Part shown: piece after piece, positions 8,362 to 16,645 of the stretch
Numbering within the stretch: position 1 is the stretch's first letter
How the letters are laid out: each line of letters begins with the position of its first letter
Source of the DNA: Bdellovibrionales bacterium Ga0074137
Lineage (GTDB): Bacteria > Bdellovibrionota > Bdellovibrionia > Bdellovibrionales > JAMPXM01
Reading direction: 5' to 3'
DNA length: 64,000 nucleotides
Assembly: GCA_001464715.1 (NCBI GenBank)
Contig: LNDT01000008.1
Span: forward strand, 62,001-126,000
Translations under genes and position numbers: made by a program
Notes under the pieces: generated by a model
Told to the model about the DNA's origin: nothing
Seen by the model: only the letters and a program-made list of their open reading frames with translations
The model's database searches: none

Positions 8362-9396
8362 TTACGGAGCGACGCTGGGAAGTTTTGCGCGGATCTTTGC
8401 GACAAGCTGCTTTGGTAGTGGCGCGTAGCCAAGATTCGTCGTGTAGCTCTGCCCTTTATCAAGAGCCCACGTCATGAGCTTTACGATTTCAGGTCCTGCT
8501 GGTGCGGCCGTTTTCTCAAAGGCCAAAAGATACGTAAAAGACGAGATCGGGTAAGCTTTCGCACCCTGTGCATTTGTCAGCGAAACTTTAAAGTCGTCTG
8601 GAATCACTTTGAGTGCCTGAGCCGCGGCCTCCGTGACCGAACCTAAATTTGCGGCAATAAACTGGCCGCTTGGATTTTTAATAAGTGCTGTCGGAAGTTT
8701 TTCGTTCAAAGCGTAGGTGAGCTCGACGTAGCCGATCGATCCTACGGTGTTCTTAATATTGGCCGTTACACCTTCGTTCCCTTTTCCACCAAGACCTGTC
8801 GGCCACTTGATGGCTTTTCCGACGCCGACTTTTTGCGCAAACGATGGATCTGCTTTTCCAAGAAACTCAGTGAAGACGCCAGTCGTACCCGATGAGTCTG
8901 AACGGTACACAAACACAACCGCTTGGTCCGGAAGAGCGACGCCCGGATTGAGCGCTTTCAAAGCGTCATCATTCCATTTCTTAATTGTCCCCTGAATCAG
9001 CCCTGAGATCACTGCACCATCAAGCTTTAAAGGCGTCTTCACAGCGGGCAAGTTGTACGAAAGCACCACGGCACCAAGAGCGACGGGAAAATGAAGAACC
9101 GGTCGACCGGCGTCGAGGATTTCTTTTTCAGTCATCTCAACGTCGCTAGCGGCAAAATCAATCGTGCGCTTTTGAAGTTGCTTGATTCCCCCGCCCGAGC
9201 CAATCGACTGATAGTTGATTTCAATAGTGGGGTTCAGTTTGTTGTATTCAGAAAACCATTTTGAAAAGAGCGGGTTGATGAAGGTCGACCCTGCGCCCGT
9301 CATCAGAAGTTTCTCACTGCGAGCCACCGTCGGCGCCGCAACAACAAGAGCCATCAGCAAAACCAAAAAACCAGAAAAACGATTCTGTAACTTCAT
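8362..9396 (-). CDS. pstS: Phosphate ABC transporter substrate-binding protein PstS
   Basis: 344 aa with a signal peptide (residues 1-27). LLMTGAGSTFINPLFSKW is the classic start of mature PstS, and SIGSGGGIKQ, ASDVEMT, YRSDSSGTTGVF and SIGYVELTYA are further landmarks, several of which contact phosphate. It is a periplasmic high-affinity phosphate-binding protein. The start has GAGGAG 8 nt upstream. The gene stands without pstC, pstA, pstB or phoU; it lies 30 nt behind the PHP phosphoesterase gene and near ppx, sixA and ppk1, which places it in phosphate/polyphosphate metabolism. The permease must be elsewhere. Confidence 0.92.
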   Translation of the reverse strand: MKLQNRFSGFLVLLMALVVAAPTVARSEKLLMTGAGSTFINPLFSKWFSEYNKLNPTIEINYQSIGSGGGIKQLQKRTIDFAASDVEMTEKEILDAGRPVLHFPVALGAVVLSYNLPAVKTPLKLDGAVISGLIQGTIKKWNDDALKALNPGVALPDQAVVFVYRSDSSGTTGVFTEFLGKADPSFAQKVGVGKAIKWPTGLGGKGNEGVTANIKNTVGSIGYVELTYALNEKLPTALIKNPSGQFIAANLGSVTEAAAQALKVIPDDFKVSLTNAQGAKAYPISSFTYLLAFEKTAAPAGPEIVKLMTWALDKGQSYTTNLGYAPLPKQLVAKIRAKLPSVAP

Positions 9397-9426
9397 TCTA
9401 AAACTCCTCGATCTAGACGGAATAAA

Positions 9427-10242
9427 TCATGGAAAGGGAACCAGCACGGGTTGACGACTTGCGCCAGAAGAATCCAGCCGACCTTGTTTACCATCACGGG
9501 CGTCAAAGCCCGCTCCGATCCTTTGGTCGATTCTTTGGCTCGCATCGTTCCAAAATCCAAATTCGAGTCTCTGCTCTCTTACGGCGTCCAGCACAGCTTC
9601 CGTCGACTTTTCGCCAGGGCGCACTCGAAGCAGCGTCTTCCACGAAGATATCTGCTTGGGGTGATGAAGGTCGCTCGTGGCGATCATCGGAAGACCTGAA
9701 CTGTGAACGTCATGAAAAAACTTGCGACCACTCGCAACTTCCCAGGCGTCGAACTCTTGAGCCAGTTCCTCGCGCCGGCTCCAGAGGTGAAGCGTCTGTG
9801 GCTCAAGGAGGCCTGTATGAACCGGATGAGCCGCAATCGAAAGAGCGCCCTGCTGGCGCAGACCGCGTGTCATCTCGAGAATATCAAGCTCGGCCGACAT
9901 CCAACTCTTCACACCGATTCCCAAGATGTGCGCCGACCGATGATGGGACCAGGAGTTTTTACTAAGTTCAAATCCCGGAATGACCTGCATTTTGTAGGTG
10001 GCCCAAGCCCGCTCGGCCTCGACTGCAATTTGATCCAAATACGCAGGAAACGTCTCGCGACACAATGTGTACTTAAGAGCTCCTGCGGCAAACCCAAGAA
10101 AGCTCTTTTTCTCGCAAATGTGATCCGTGATGGCGATACATCCAAAGCCGCGACGACCATAAAAATCGACGAGCTCGGGGACCGTCATTTTTCCATCACT
10201 GAAGGTCGAATGAACATGAAGATCCGCAAGTATCATGTGCAC
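9427..10242 (-). CDS. PHP-domain metal-dependent phosphoesterase
   Basis: 271 aa. The N-terminus DLHVHSTFSDG carries the first metal-binding His-x-His of the polymerase-and-histidinol-phosphatase (PHP) fold; AITDH near residue 40, a central PGFELS, then AHPVH and TSDLHHP supply the later ligands. This fits stand-alone PHP phosphoesterases, which act on small phosphorylated molecules such as nucleotides. ATG at 10242 has CGAGG upstream; a second Met two codons on is also possible. It probably heads a two-gene unit with pstS. Confidence 0.85.
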   Translation of the reverse strand: MHMILADLHVHSTFSDGKMTVPELVDFYGRRGFGCIAITDHICEKKSFLGFAAGALKYTLCRETFPAYLDQIAVEAERAWATYKMQVIPGFELSKNSWSHHRSAHILGIGVKSWMSAELDILEMTRGLRQQGALSIAAHPVHTGLLEPQTLHLWSRREELAQEFDAWEVASGRKFFHDVHSSGLPMIATSDLHHPKQISSWKTLLRVRPGEKSTEAVLDAVREQRLEFGFWNDASQRIDQRIGAGFDARDGKQGRLDSSGASRQPVLVPFP

Positions 10243-10394
10243 CTCGGGTCGATGGGGCTGAAACAGCCACCGTTAAAATCCAGACCTTGTTTTCAACACT
10301 ATGGTGCCTTCAAAATGCGAAGATTTATGTCAGCATCGAGTTCGTATTCGGTTAGGTGTTGATTTCAACCACCCTACACCGGCTACAATAGGCA

Positions 10395-11441
10395 ATGCGC
10401 GCTAGCCTTCGGTCGATGAGTGATCCGTCGAAAAATCAGAACGAAAAAGATAAACGCACGGGCGATGCTGCACGCACAGCCGTTTCACCTTTAAGCAGTT
10501 CTCGCGGAGGCTCTTCGAAAGGAGAATCGCCGGTCGGGACAAGGCTCGCCGCCATCGACGTCGGATCGAATGCGATTCGTCTTGTGATTGGTGAGGTTGA
10601 GGCTTCGGGCGAAATTCGAATTCTCAAAAAAGTTCGCGAGGGCGTACGCCTCGGTAAAGACACTTTTTCTGAGGGGACTATTTCTAAAAAGTCCATCGAA
10701 CGAACTTTGGAAACCTTCGAAAAGTTCAAAAACCTGATCGAGGATCAGAATGTAAAACACGTTCGCGCTGTTGCGACCAGTGCCATGCGCGAGGCCTCCA
10801 ACAGTAAGGCCATTGTCCTTGAAGTCGCCAAATTGACGGGCCTTAAAATTGAAGTCATCGACGGCCTTGAAGAAGGCAAACTGATTTTCTCGGCCGTGGC
10901 GGGCCGTGTTGACCTCTCTGAAAGTCGATCGGTCCTGATCGATATCGGTGGCGGAAGTGTCGAAATCACGATGGCTGAAGGTCATACTATAAAAGCGACT
11001 CAGTCATTTCCTTTGGGAACCGTGCGACTTCTTGAAGCGCTTCAGTCGCGTGGGCTCAAAGAAAAACATCTGCCGACGATTATCGAAGAGCATTTCCGTC
11101 CGGTACGAACATTTCTTAAAGATCAGCTCAAAGGCCGACCGGTGGACTTTGCTATCGGCACGGGTGGAAATTTTGAGTGCCTGGGTAAGTTGCGTGTGGC
11201 TTTACTTTCTAAGACGTCCATCTACTCGATGACCTTCGAAGAACTCACCGAGCTCACGGAGCACTTAGCCGGCATGACCGTAAAAGAGCGAATTCAGTTT
11301 CTCCGATTAAAGAATGATCGCGCCGATGTTGTCGTACCGGCAGCTCTTGTCACACTCGCAATTATGGAATCTGTCCCGACCGACACGCTGAACGTTCCGT
11401 TCGTCGGTCTACGTGATGGAATTCTGTCTAGCTTGATGTGA
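10395..11441 (+). CDS. ppx: Exopolyphosphatase / guanosine pentaphosphatase family (Ppx/GppA)
   Basis: 348 aa. After a polar, low-complexity N-terminal tail of about 50 residues the ASKHA-type phosphate 1 motif appears as AAIDVGSNAIRLVIGEV, later VRAVATSAMREASN and the phosphate 2 motif LIDIGGGSVEITM. This is the short two-domain form of Ppx/GppA, lacking the C-terminal HD-like domains of E. coli Ppx. It hydrolyses terminal phosphates of polyphosphate and/or pppGpp. The neighbouring sixA and ppk1 favour polyphosphate. It converges on sixA with only 3 nt between stops. A second ATG at 10416 is possible, but neither has a strong ribosome binding site. Confidence 0.88.
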   Translation: MRASLRSMSDPSKNQNEKDKRTGDAARTAVSPLSSSRGGSSKGESPVGTRLAAIDVGSNAIRLVIGEVEASGEIRILKKVREGVRLGKDTFSEGTISKKSIERTLETFEKFKNLIEDQNVKHVRAVATSAMREASNSKAIVLEVAKLTGLKIEVIDGLEEGKLIFSAVAGRVDLSESRSVLIDIGGGSVEITMAEGHTIKATQSFPLGTVRLLEALQSRGLKEKHLPTIIEEHFRPVRTFLKDQLKGRPVDFAIGTGGNFECLGKLRVALLSKTSIYSMTFEELTELTEHLAGMTVKERIQFLRLKNDRADVVVPAALVTLAIMESVPTDTLNVPFVGLRDGILSSLM

Positions 11442-11444
11442 ATT

Positions 11445-12110
11445 TCAATTTGAAGCTTTTTTCCGCGTGGATTTTTTCTTCGACGGCTTTTTCTTCGAAG
11501 TTTTTTTCTTCGAAACTTTTTTTAGAGCGAGTGTTCTGAGCGCCCAAGGCGGAAGAGACCAAAGAAGACGAGCCTCGCCCAACGACAGTGCGTTCCCGAT
11601 CTCAAGACAAGTCGCCGCTCCTTTTTTGAGTGGGAATCGGCTTTTTTCTTCGCCAATCATCCACCACCCAATACTTGTGGAAAGCATGGGCTCGTGTCCT
11701 ACCGCAATAACGATGGTGTTGACGTGAGTGCGACCCGGACGAGAGTGCAAAAGATCATAGAGCTCGTCCCGAAGTCTCTTTGGATGCGTGCCCGGTATAA
11801 GGGCCGAGGTGATTAGATCAGGTTTTGCTTTTGATTTTCCAAAAGCACGCGCCACGATTTCAGATGTTTGGATCGACCGCACCAGCGGGCTTGAAATGAT
11901 CAATGGCTTCGGCCGAGCCAGGCCCGATTTAGAATCAGCAAAAGTGTGTAGACCCTGAACAAGACCTTCCGCGTTTTTCTTCATCTTCCGACGGCCTTCG
12001 GCTGTGAGGGGACGCTGTTCGTCGTCGGCCTCAATATCTTTTGCTAGGCAGTACTTGGCAAATGCCTCTCGCTCCATCGCAATACCGTGGCGAACGTAAA
12101 CTAAGATCAC
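11445..12110 (-). CDS. sixA: SixA-like histidine phosphatase with lysine-rich tail
   Basis: 221 aa. The histidine-phosphatase signature is at the very start (VYVRHGIAMERE; Arg7, His8), SSPLVRSIQTSEIV holds the conserved Arg, and AVGHEPML the second catalytic His. SixA proteins dephosphorylate phosphohistidine. Usual SixA length is about 160 aa; here the last ~30 residues are an added tail built from repeated KKxSKKK units. Such Lys/Ser-rich tails can bind polyphosphate or nucleic acid; binding of polyphosphate here is inference. The start overlaps the ppk1 stop by ATGA, so SixA is translationally coupled to polyphosphate kinase. Confidence 0.88.
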   Translation of the reverse strand: MILVYVRHGIAMEREAFAKYCLAKDIEADDEQRPLTAEGRRKMKKNAEGLVQGLHTFADSKSGLARPKPLIISSPLVRSIQTSEIVARAFGKSKAKPDLITSALIPGTHPKRLRDELYDLLHSRPGRTHVNTIVIAVGHEPMLSTSIGWWMIGEEKSRFPLKKGAATCLEIGNALSLGEARLLWSLPPWALRTLALKKVSKKKTSKKKPSKKKSTRKKASN

Positions 12111-14392
12111 TTTTGAACCTGCGGCTTTTCGTGTGTTAATCCGTCGTGAGGTCCTGTATCAAAAGCGGAACTCTCGCCGGCTCGCTCTTGGATCTTCTTC
12201 AGCTCTTCCATGTGGCGGGACTTTGTAAGAACCATGAGGCGCCGATGTGTGCCGTCTTGCTCGGCTGTGGTACGAGGCTGCAGTTGAACATAACTTCCAT
12301 CCGACTGCATCTCCCACGCCGACCGGTGATCAGAGAGCATCGTATCCAAAATCTCCCAGAGCCGCTCTTTTGCCGATCGGCTGTCGATGGGCGACATCGT
12401 TTCGATACGACCCAAAAGATTTCGGTACATGAGGTCGGCCGAGCCAATCATGAACTCACCCTGGATGGGGTCCGAATGACCATTGGCAAAGTATAAAACT
12501 CTGGAGTGCTCGAGAAACCGACCGATCACAGAAATAACTCGAATTCGTTCGCTCATTTTTTTGACCCGAGGGCGAAGGCAACAAAACCCTCGAACGATCA
12601 AATCAATTTCCACACCGGCCTGCGAGGCCTCGTAGAGGGCACGAACCAAATCGCGCTCTTCCAGCGAGTTACATTTCGCAATGATCCGCGCGGGCTTGCC
12701 TGCTTTTGCAAATTCAACCTCGCGGCGAATTCGTGCGAGGATTCCGTCTTTCATTTCCGCCGGCGCAACAAGAAGTTTTCGATATGTTCTTTTGAGACTT
12801 CGTCCCGTCAAATAGTGAAAGAGTTCGACGACATCCTCAGTGTATTCCGACTTCGCCGTGAAATATCCGATGTCCGTGTAAAGCTTCGCCGTTTGGCGGT
12901 GGTAGTTTCCGGTTCCAAGGTGCACGTAACATTGAACACCCTCAGCCTCTTGCCGAATGACGAGCGCTGTTTTTGCGTGCGTCTTAAGCCCTACAACGCC
13001 GTAGACAACATGAACGCCCGCGTTCTCAAGCTCTTGCGCCCAGTGAATATTTCTGGCTTCATCAAAGCGCGCCTTGAGTTCGACAAGAACTACGACCTGC
13101 TTGCCTTGCTCGGCCGCGCGAATCAAAAGAGGAATAAACGGCGAATCATCGCCCGTACGGTAGAGTGTCATCTTCACCGCAAGGACGGTCGGATCGTCGA
13201 TCGCCTGACGAATGAATCGCTCAACACTGGCCGCGAAACTTTCATACGGATGATGCACCAACATGTCGTCTTCGCGAATAAGATCAAAAAGACTGGCACG
13301 CTCATCCATCAGACGCGGCGGAATTAGCGGGGTCCAAGAGTCGTACTTGAGATTTGGAATCGGAAGATCCAGCAGCGGCTGAAGGTCCGTATAATCAAGA
13401 AGACCGCGAACTTCGTAAACGTCGCTGTCGTTGAGACCAAGCTCGTCCATCAAGAAGTGAAGCATCCAAGGATCCGGCTCAGGCCCATGCTCAAGCCGCA
13501 CGACTTCCCCGAAGCGGCGCTGCTTAAGCTCTTCGGCGATCATTTCTAAGAGATCCTCTGCGTCTTCTTCTTCACGCTCGACCTCGGCATTTCGGGTGAT
13601 CCGAAACGGCATGACATCAAGAATCTCCATGTCGGGAAAAAGATCTTTGAGGTTGAACCTGATCACGTCGAGCAGAGAGACGTAGCGAACGGCCGCTGTC
13701 TTTTCGGCACTTTTCAAATTTATCCACTGCGGGAAAATTCTTGGTACTTTGATTCGCGCAAAAAGTTTTTCGTCGCGGTCAGGATGTCGAAGCGTGACAC
13801 CAAAACTGACAGAGAGAGACGAGATGAAAGGAAACGGTAAACCGGGATCAACTGCTAGCGGAGTTAGGACCGGGAAAACATTGTGACGAAAATACTTTGT
13901 CGCCGTCGCACGCTCGCCCGACGTCAAATCCTTCCACGCCAAAAGTTCAACGCCATTTTTTGAAAGCTCCGGCTTGAGACTTGAGTTATAACAATCTGCT
14001 GACCGCTTCTGCTGATCCATCACCATCCGACGAATAGCCACAAGCTGTTCAGTGGCTGAGAGACCACCGGCGCGACGACGAGATCCGACTTCAACTTGAT
14101 GTTTGAGTCCGCCGACCCGTTTCATGACGAACTCGTCAAGATTCGAAGAGACAATGCCTAAAAAGCGCACGCGCTCAAGCAGTGGTGTGCGGCGATCAAC
14201 CGCTTCGTTGAGAACGCGACTGTTGAATTCAAGCCACGCCGTCTCACGATTGAGAAATTCCTGGGGGGCCCCCTTGCGATTCGATACTTCTGACGCGGCG
14301 TCGTCGCCGCCGTCATCGCGCGCAGGTTTTCGGGTGCGAACAGAGTTCGACCGAATTTTTTTACGGCTCACTTTTTTCGTCGTTTTCGCCAT
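12107..14392 (-). CDS. ppk1: Polyphosphate kinase 1
   Basis: 761 aa, typical for Ppk1 after allowing for a basic N-terminal extension. FLNRETAWLEFNSRVL starts the N domain, DEFVMKRVGGL follows, and the C-terminal catalytic domains contain MTLYRTG, KARFDEARNI, GLKTHAKTALVIR and HLGTGNYH, which include the autophosphorylated His and ATP-contacting residues; IRGFCCLRP-like and IGRFLEHSR motifs lie further on. It makes polyphosphate from ATP and runs in reverse. I chose ATG 14392 because AAAGG precedes it; a GTG lies at 14416. The first 45 residues are Lys/Arg-rich, echoing the SixA tail. It shares a translationally coupled operon with sixA. Confidence 0.95.
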   Translation of the reverse strand: MAKTTKKVSRKKIRSNSVRTRKPARDDGGDDAASEVSNRKGAPQEFLNRETAWLEFNSRVLNEAVDRRTPLLERVRFLGIVSSNLDEFVMKRVGGLKHQVEVGSRRRAGGLSATEQLVAIRRMVMDQQKRSADCYNSSLKPELSKNGVELLAWKDLTSGERATATKYFRHNVFPVLTPLAVDPGLPFPFISSLSVSFGVTLRHPDRDEKLFARIKVPRIFPQWINLKSAEKTAAVRYVSLLDVIRFNLKDLFPDMEILDVMPFRITRNAEVEREEEDAEDLLEMIAEELKQRRFGEVVRLEHGPEPDPWMLHFLMDELGLNDSDVYEVRGLLDYTDLQPLLDLPIPNLKYDSWTPLIPPRLMDERASLFDLIREDDMLVHHPYESFAASVERFIRQAIDDPTVLAVKMTLYRTGDDSPFIPLLIRAAEQGKQVVVLVELKARFDEARNIHWAQELENAGVHVVYGVVGLKTHAKTALVIRQEAEGVQCYVHLGTGNYHRQTAKLYTDIGYFTAKSEYTEDVVELFHYLTGRSLKRTYRKLLVAPAEMKDGILARIRREVEFAKAGKPARIIAKCNSLEERDLVRALYEASQAGVEIDLIVRGFCCLRPRVKKMSERIRVISVIGRFLEHSRVLYFANGHSDPIQGEFMIGSADLMYRNLLGRIETMSPIDSRSAKERLWEILDTMLSDHRSAWEMQSDGSYVQLQPRTTAEQDGTHRRLMVLTKSRHMEELKKIQERAGESSAFDTGPHDGLTHEKPQVQK

Positions 14393-14468
14393 GCGCCCTT
14401 TAAGTCCTTTCGCCACTTTACTCTAACCAGCACTTCTTGCTAGCGTCACTCACTGAGATGAGACAAAG

Positions 14469-15380
14469 ATGAAACAAACGAATGAAATCACCACATGGTG
14501 GGGTCGCCACCGGCTTCCCCCCGATCGCTCGGACCTATGGACCATCGGTCCTTTGGAAGTTCTTGCGGAGCACTTTGAAACCTTTTGGCGCATTCAGTGG
14601 CGTTACGTCGACAGAAAGGGACACGGCAGTTCCCGAGTGATGGGTATCACAGCCGACGCCATCAAAGAATTCTCTGCCGGTCGACAACCAGCCTCATCGC
14701 TCTCTCCGTACTTTGGCGCAAAAGTGCAAGCCGTCACAGTGCCGGCGGCGAGTCCTAACGAAGATCTAATTTTCTCGCCGCTTCTTCCTGACGAATCACT
14801 CATTTTGTCGCTGGCCTCATCAGCCGTTCTGGATCCCGGCGAGAAGCTCAAAGTCGGATTTCGGATTCCTCTTTCTCTTCGCGTCGAAACCGCGGCAGGA
14901 CAAAGCCCCTCTCGCGAGGTCTGTGAAATTCCTCTATTGCCATTGGTCAGGACATGGGGCGGCGTCACACCCATGGACGGCGAACTCATGCTGACACCGG
15001 CGGAAATAATGTCGGTCGAAAAGTGGAGTGACGTAAGTCCGCGCCTCGATGTGGCTGGTCTTGCAACGGAAATCACGCACCTCGGGACAGACTCGGTATT
15101 TTTGGACCGAATTCTAGTTCCCTGCAGAAAGCTCGCGCTGTTTCACTCGGCACAAACTGGCTTTTGGACGGACCTACTTCTACTAAAAGCCAATGCCGAA
15201 TTTGGAGGAATCCGCTCCATCGCCACGACTCAACGAACTTTTCCGCGCGAAGCAGGTGCCCCCACACTGGTGGCTCAAGCCAGAGAAGGATCGGAAGAAT
15301 CAAGCGCGCTTCGCGGTCTACAGAATTTCAAAACCACGATCGGCAACAGCGTCGAAAACTTATTTAAAGAACGAGGCTAA
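14469..15380 (+). CDS. Hypothetical protein, possibly DUF432 family
   Basis: 303 aa without signal peptide or membrane segment. The N-terminus reads WWGRHRLPPDRSDLWTIGPLEVLAE (given here in part) and the middle has beta-rich stretches (LKVGFRIPLSLRV, EIPLLPLVRTWGGVTP). The position directly upstream (2 nt) of an MscS channel and the general layout remind me of DUF432 proteins, which are often encoded beside mechanosensitive channels; this is a memory-based guess. A role as a soluble partner of the channel would be inference from the neighbour only. Confidence 0.6.
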   Translation: MKQTNEITTWWGRHRLPPDRSDLWTIGPLEVLAEHFETFWRIQWRYVDRKGHGSSRVMGITADAIKEFSAGRQPASSLSPYFGAKVQAVTVPAASPNEDLIFSPLLPDESLILSLASSAVLDPGEKLKVGFRIPLSLRVETAAGQSPSREVCEIPLLPLVRTWGGVTPMDGELMLTPAEIMSVEKWSDVSPRLDVAGLATEITHLGTDSVFLDRILVPCRKLALFHSAQTGFWTDLLLLKANAEFGGIRSIATTQRTFPREAGAPTLVAQAREGSEESSALRGLQNFKTTIGNSVENLFKERG

Positions 15381-15382
15381 CC

Positions 15383-16213
15383 ATGATTCTGAAAGAGTGG
15401 TGGAACAGCCTCAGCTCAATGATTACCGAAAAGCACATGATGAGCTTCGCGACAGCAACACTGATCGTCGTCGTTGGTTTTTTCCTCGCGGGCCGTGTGC
15501 GAAAAGCCATCGGTCGAACCAAAAAGCTTGAAGTGCAGCAGCGGATGCTCCTTGAGAAGGTCGCCTACTACGGCATCGCGATTCTCACCGTCACTGCGGC
15601 GCTCGACAGCCTTGGCTTTAATCTTAAAGTCCTTCTTGGTGCAGCGGGAGTGTTGACTGTTGCTGTTGGTTTCGCTGCGCAAACGTCAGCGTCTAATCTG
15701 ATCAGTGGTCTTTTCCTAATGATCGAACGACCGTTTGTTGTCGGCAATACAATCGCGGTCGGAGACCTGCGAGGCGACGTCATTGCGATTGATTTGCTAT
15801 CGACAAAAATTCGTACTTTCAACAATCTGATGGTGCGAATTCCCAATGAGACTTTGGTAAAATCAAACATTATTAACTACTCGTATTTTCCCATTCGCCG
15901 CATCGACCTCCTGGTAGGAGTCGCTTATGGAACTGATCTTTCGCACGTCGAGGCCACTCTGCGATCGACTCTGGCAGGACACCCCCTGGCGCTTCGAAGC
16001 CCGATCCCAGAAGTTTTTATGAAGGGCTTTGGCGACTCATCGATAGACTTTGAAATTCTCGTCTGGACTCAAGTTGAAAGTGTAATGAGCGTGCGAAGCG
16101 AACTCTACAAAGCCATCAACGCCGCTTTCGAAGCCAACGCAATTTCAATCCCCTTCCCAACCCGCGTCCTCATCAACCCGAACGGCGCCGGCGTCGCCCA
16201 AGCAGAAATTTAA
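15383..16213 (+). CDS. Small-conductance mechanosensitive channel, MscS family
   Basis: 276 aa, the length of E. coli MscS. Three membrane segments lie in the first 110 residues (LIVVVGFFLAG, YGIAILTVTAAL, and the pore helix VLLGAAGVLTVAVGFAAQTSASNLISGLFLMIERPF, quoted only in part), followed by the beta domain (VGNTIAVGDLRGDVIAIDLLSTKIRTFN) and the C-terminal cage domain. It opens under membrane tension to release solutes on hypo-osmotic shock. GAGG precedes the ATG. The stop codon lies inside the left arm of the inverted-repeat element at 16206-16404, so the last codons may have been set by that element. Confidence 0.92.
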   Translation: MILKEWWNSLSSMITEKHMMSFATATLIVVVGFFLAGRVRKAIGRTKKLEVQQRMLLEKVAYYGIAILTVTAALDSLGFNLKVLLGAAGVLTVAVGFAAQTSASNLISGLFLMIERPFVVGNTIAVGDLRGDVIAIDLLSTKIRTFNNLMVRIPNETLVKSNIINYSYFPIRRIDLLVGVAYGTDLSHVEATLRSTLAGHPLALRSPIPEVFMKGFGDSSIDFEILVWTQVESVMSVRSELYKAINAAFEANAISIPFPTRVLINPNGAGVAQAEI

Positions 16214-16404
16214 ATCTACCGAACGAAGCCGGAGAGGCTCACTGCGCCTTCCCTCTTTCCGCGACGCAGGCCTCCTAGCCTTCGCCGTATCGGCTCGGGC
16301 TCCTGCCCTCGGCCCGCGCTTACGCGGGCTTCCCGATCCGGAGGTCGCGGAAAGAGGGAAGGCCCAGCGATCCTTTGTTCGATCGCTTCGGTAGATTTAA
16401 ATTT
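16206..16404. repeat. 199-bp nested inverted-repeat element (MITE- or BIME-like)
   Basis: The outer arms are a perfect 18-bp inverted repeat (16206-16223 and 16387-16404, beginning AAATTTAAATCTACC). Inside lies a perfect 20-bp inverted repeat (16246-16265 and 16344-16363, beginning GCCTTCCCTC). Inside that, CGTATCGG/CCGATCCG pair at 7 of 8 bases and enclose two small hairpins: GGGC-TCCT-GCCC (16297-16308) and GCCCGCG-CTTA-CGCGGGC (16312-16329). The element fills nearly the whole gap between two convergent genes and covers the mscS stop codon. No coding frame is convincing. It may be a non-autonomous transposable element, a dispersed palindromic repeat, or a large bidirectional terminator. Confidence 0.85.
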
Positions 16405-16411
16405 ATTGAGG

Positions 16412-16645
16412 TTAGGAGGCGTCGTCGCCAATGGCTTCTACGGGGCAGCCTTCCATTGCTTCTTTGCACTGGGCTTCTTCTTCAGGCGAAGACGGCTGTT
16501 TTGATAGGTAGGCGTGGCCATCGTCTTCGTGCATTTTGAAATTATCGGGCGCGGCGATACAGCATGCATCGCAGGCGATGCAGGTTTTATCGACATAGAA
16601 TTTGCCGGCCTGGTTTTGGGGCCACTGATCAGTTTTATCGGCCAT
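16412..16645 (-). CDS. Ferredoxin, single [4Fe-4S] or [3Fe-4S] cluster
   Basis: 77 aa, acidic, soluble. The motif CIACDACC (Cys22, 25, 28, 29) with GCPVEAI (Cys67) supplies the CxxCxxC...CP ligands of a single-cluster ferredoxin; Cys60 is extra. It should carry electrons for an unidentified oxidoreductase. Its start overlaps the end of the DUF6580-like gene by 11 nt, so it is probably cotranscribed with that membrane protein. The 3' end abuts the large inverted-repeat element. Confidence 0.9.
   Translation of the reverse strand: MADKTDQWPQNQAGKFYVDKTCIACDACCIAAPDNFKMHEDDGHAYLSKQPSSPEEEAQCKEAMEGCPVEAIGDDAS

Noticed and set aside
11467-11727. Phe-rich ORF on the plus strand (FFFDGFFFEVFFF)
   Set aside because: It is the reverse-strand image of the lysine codons in the SixA tail.
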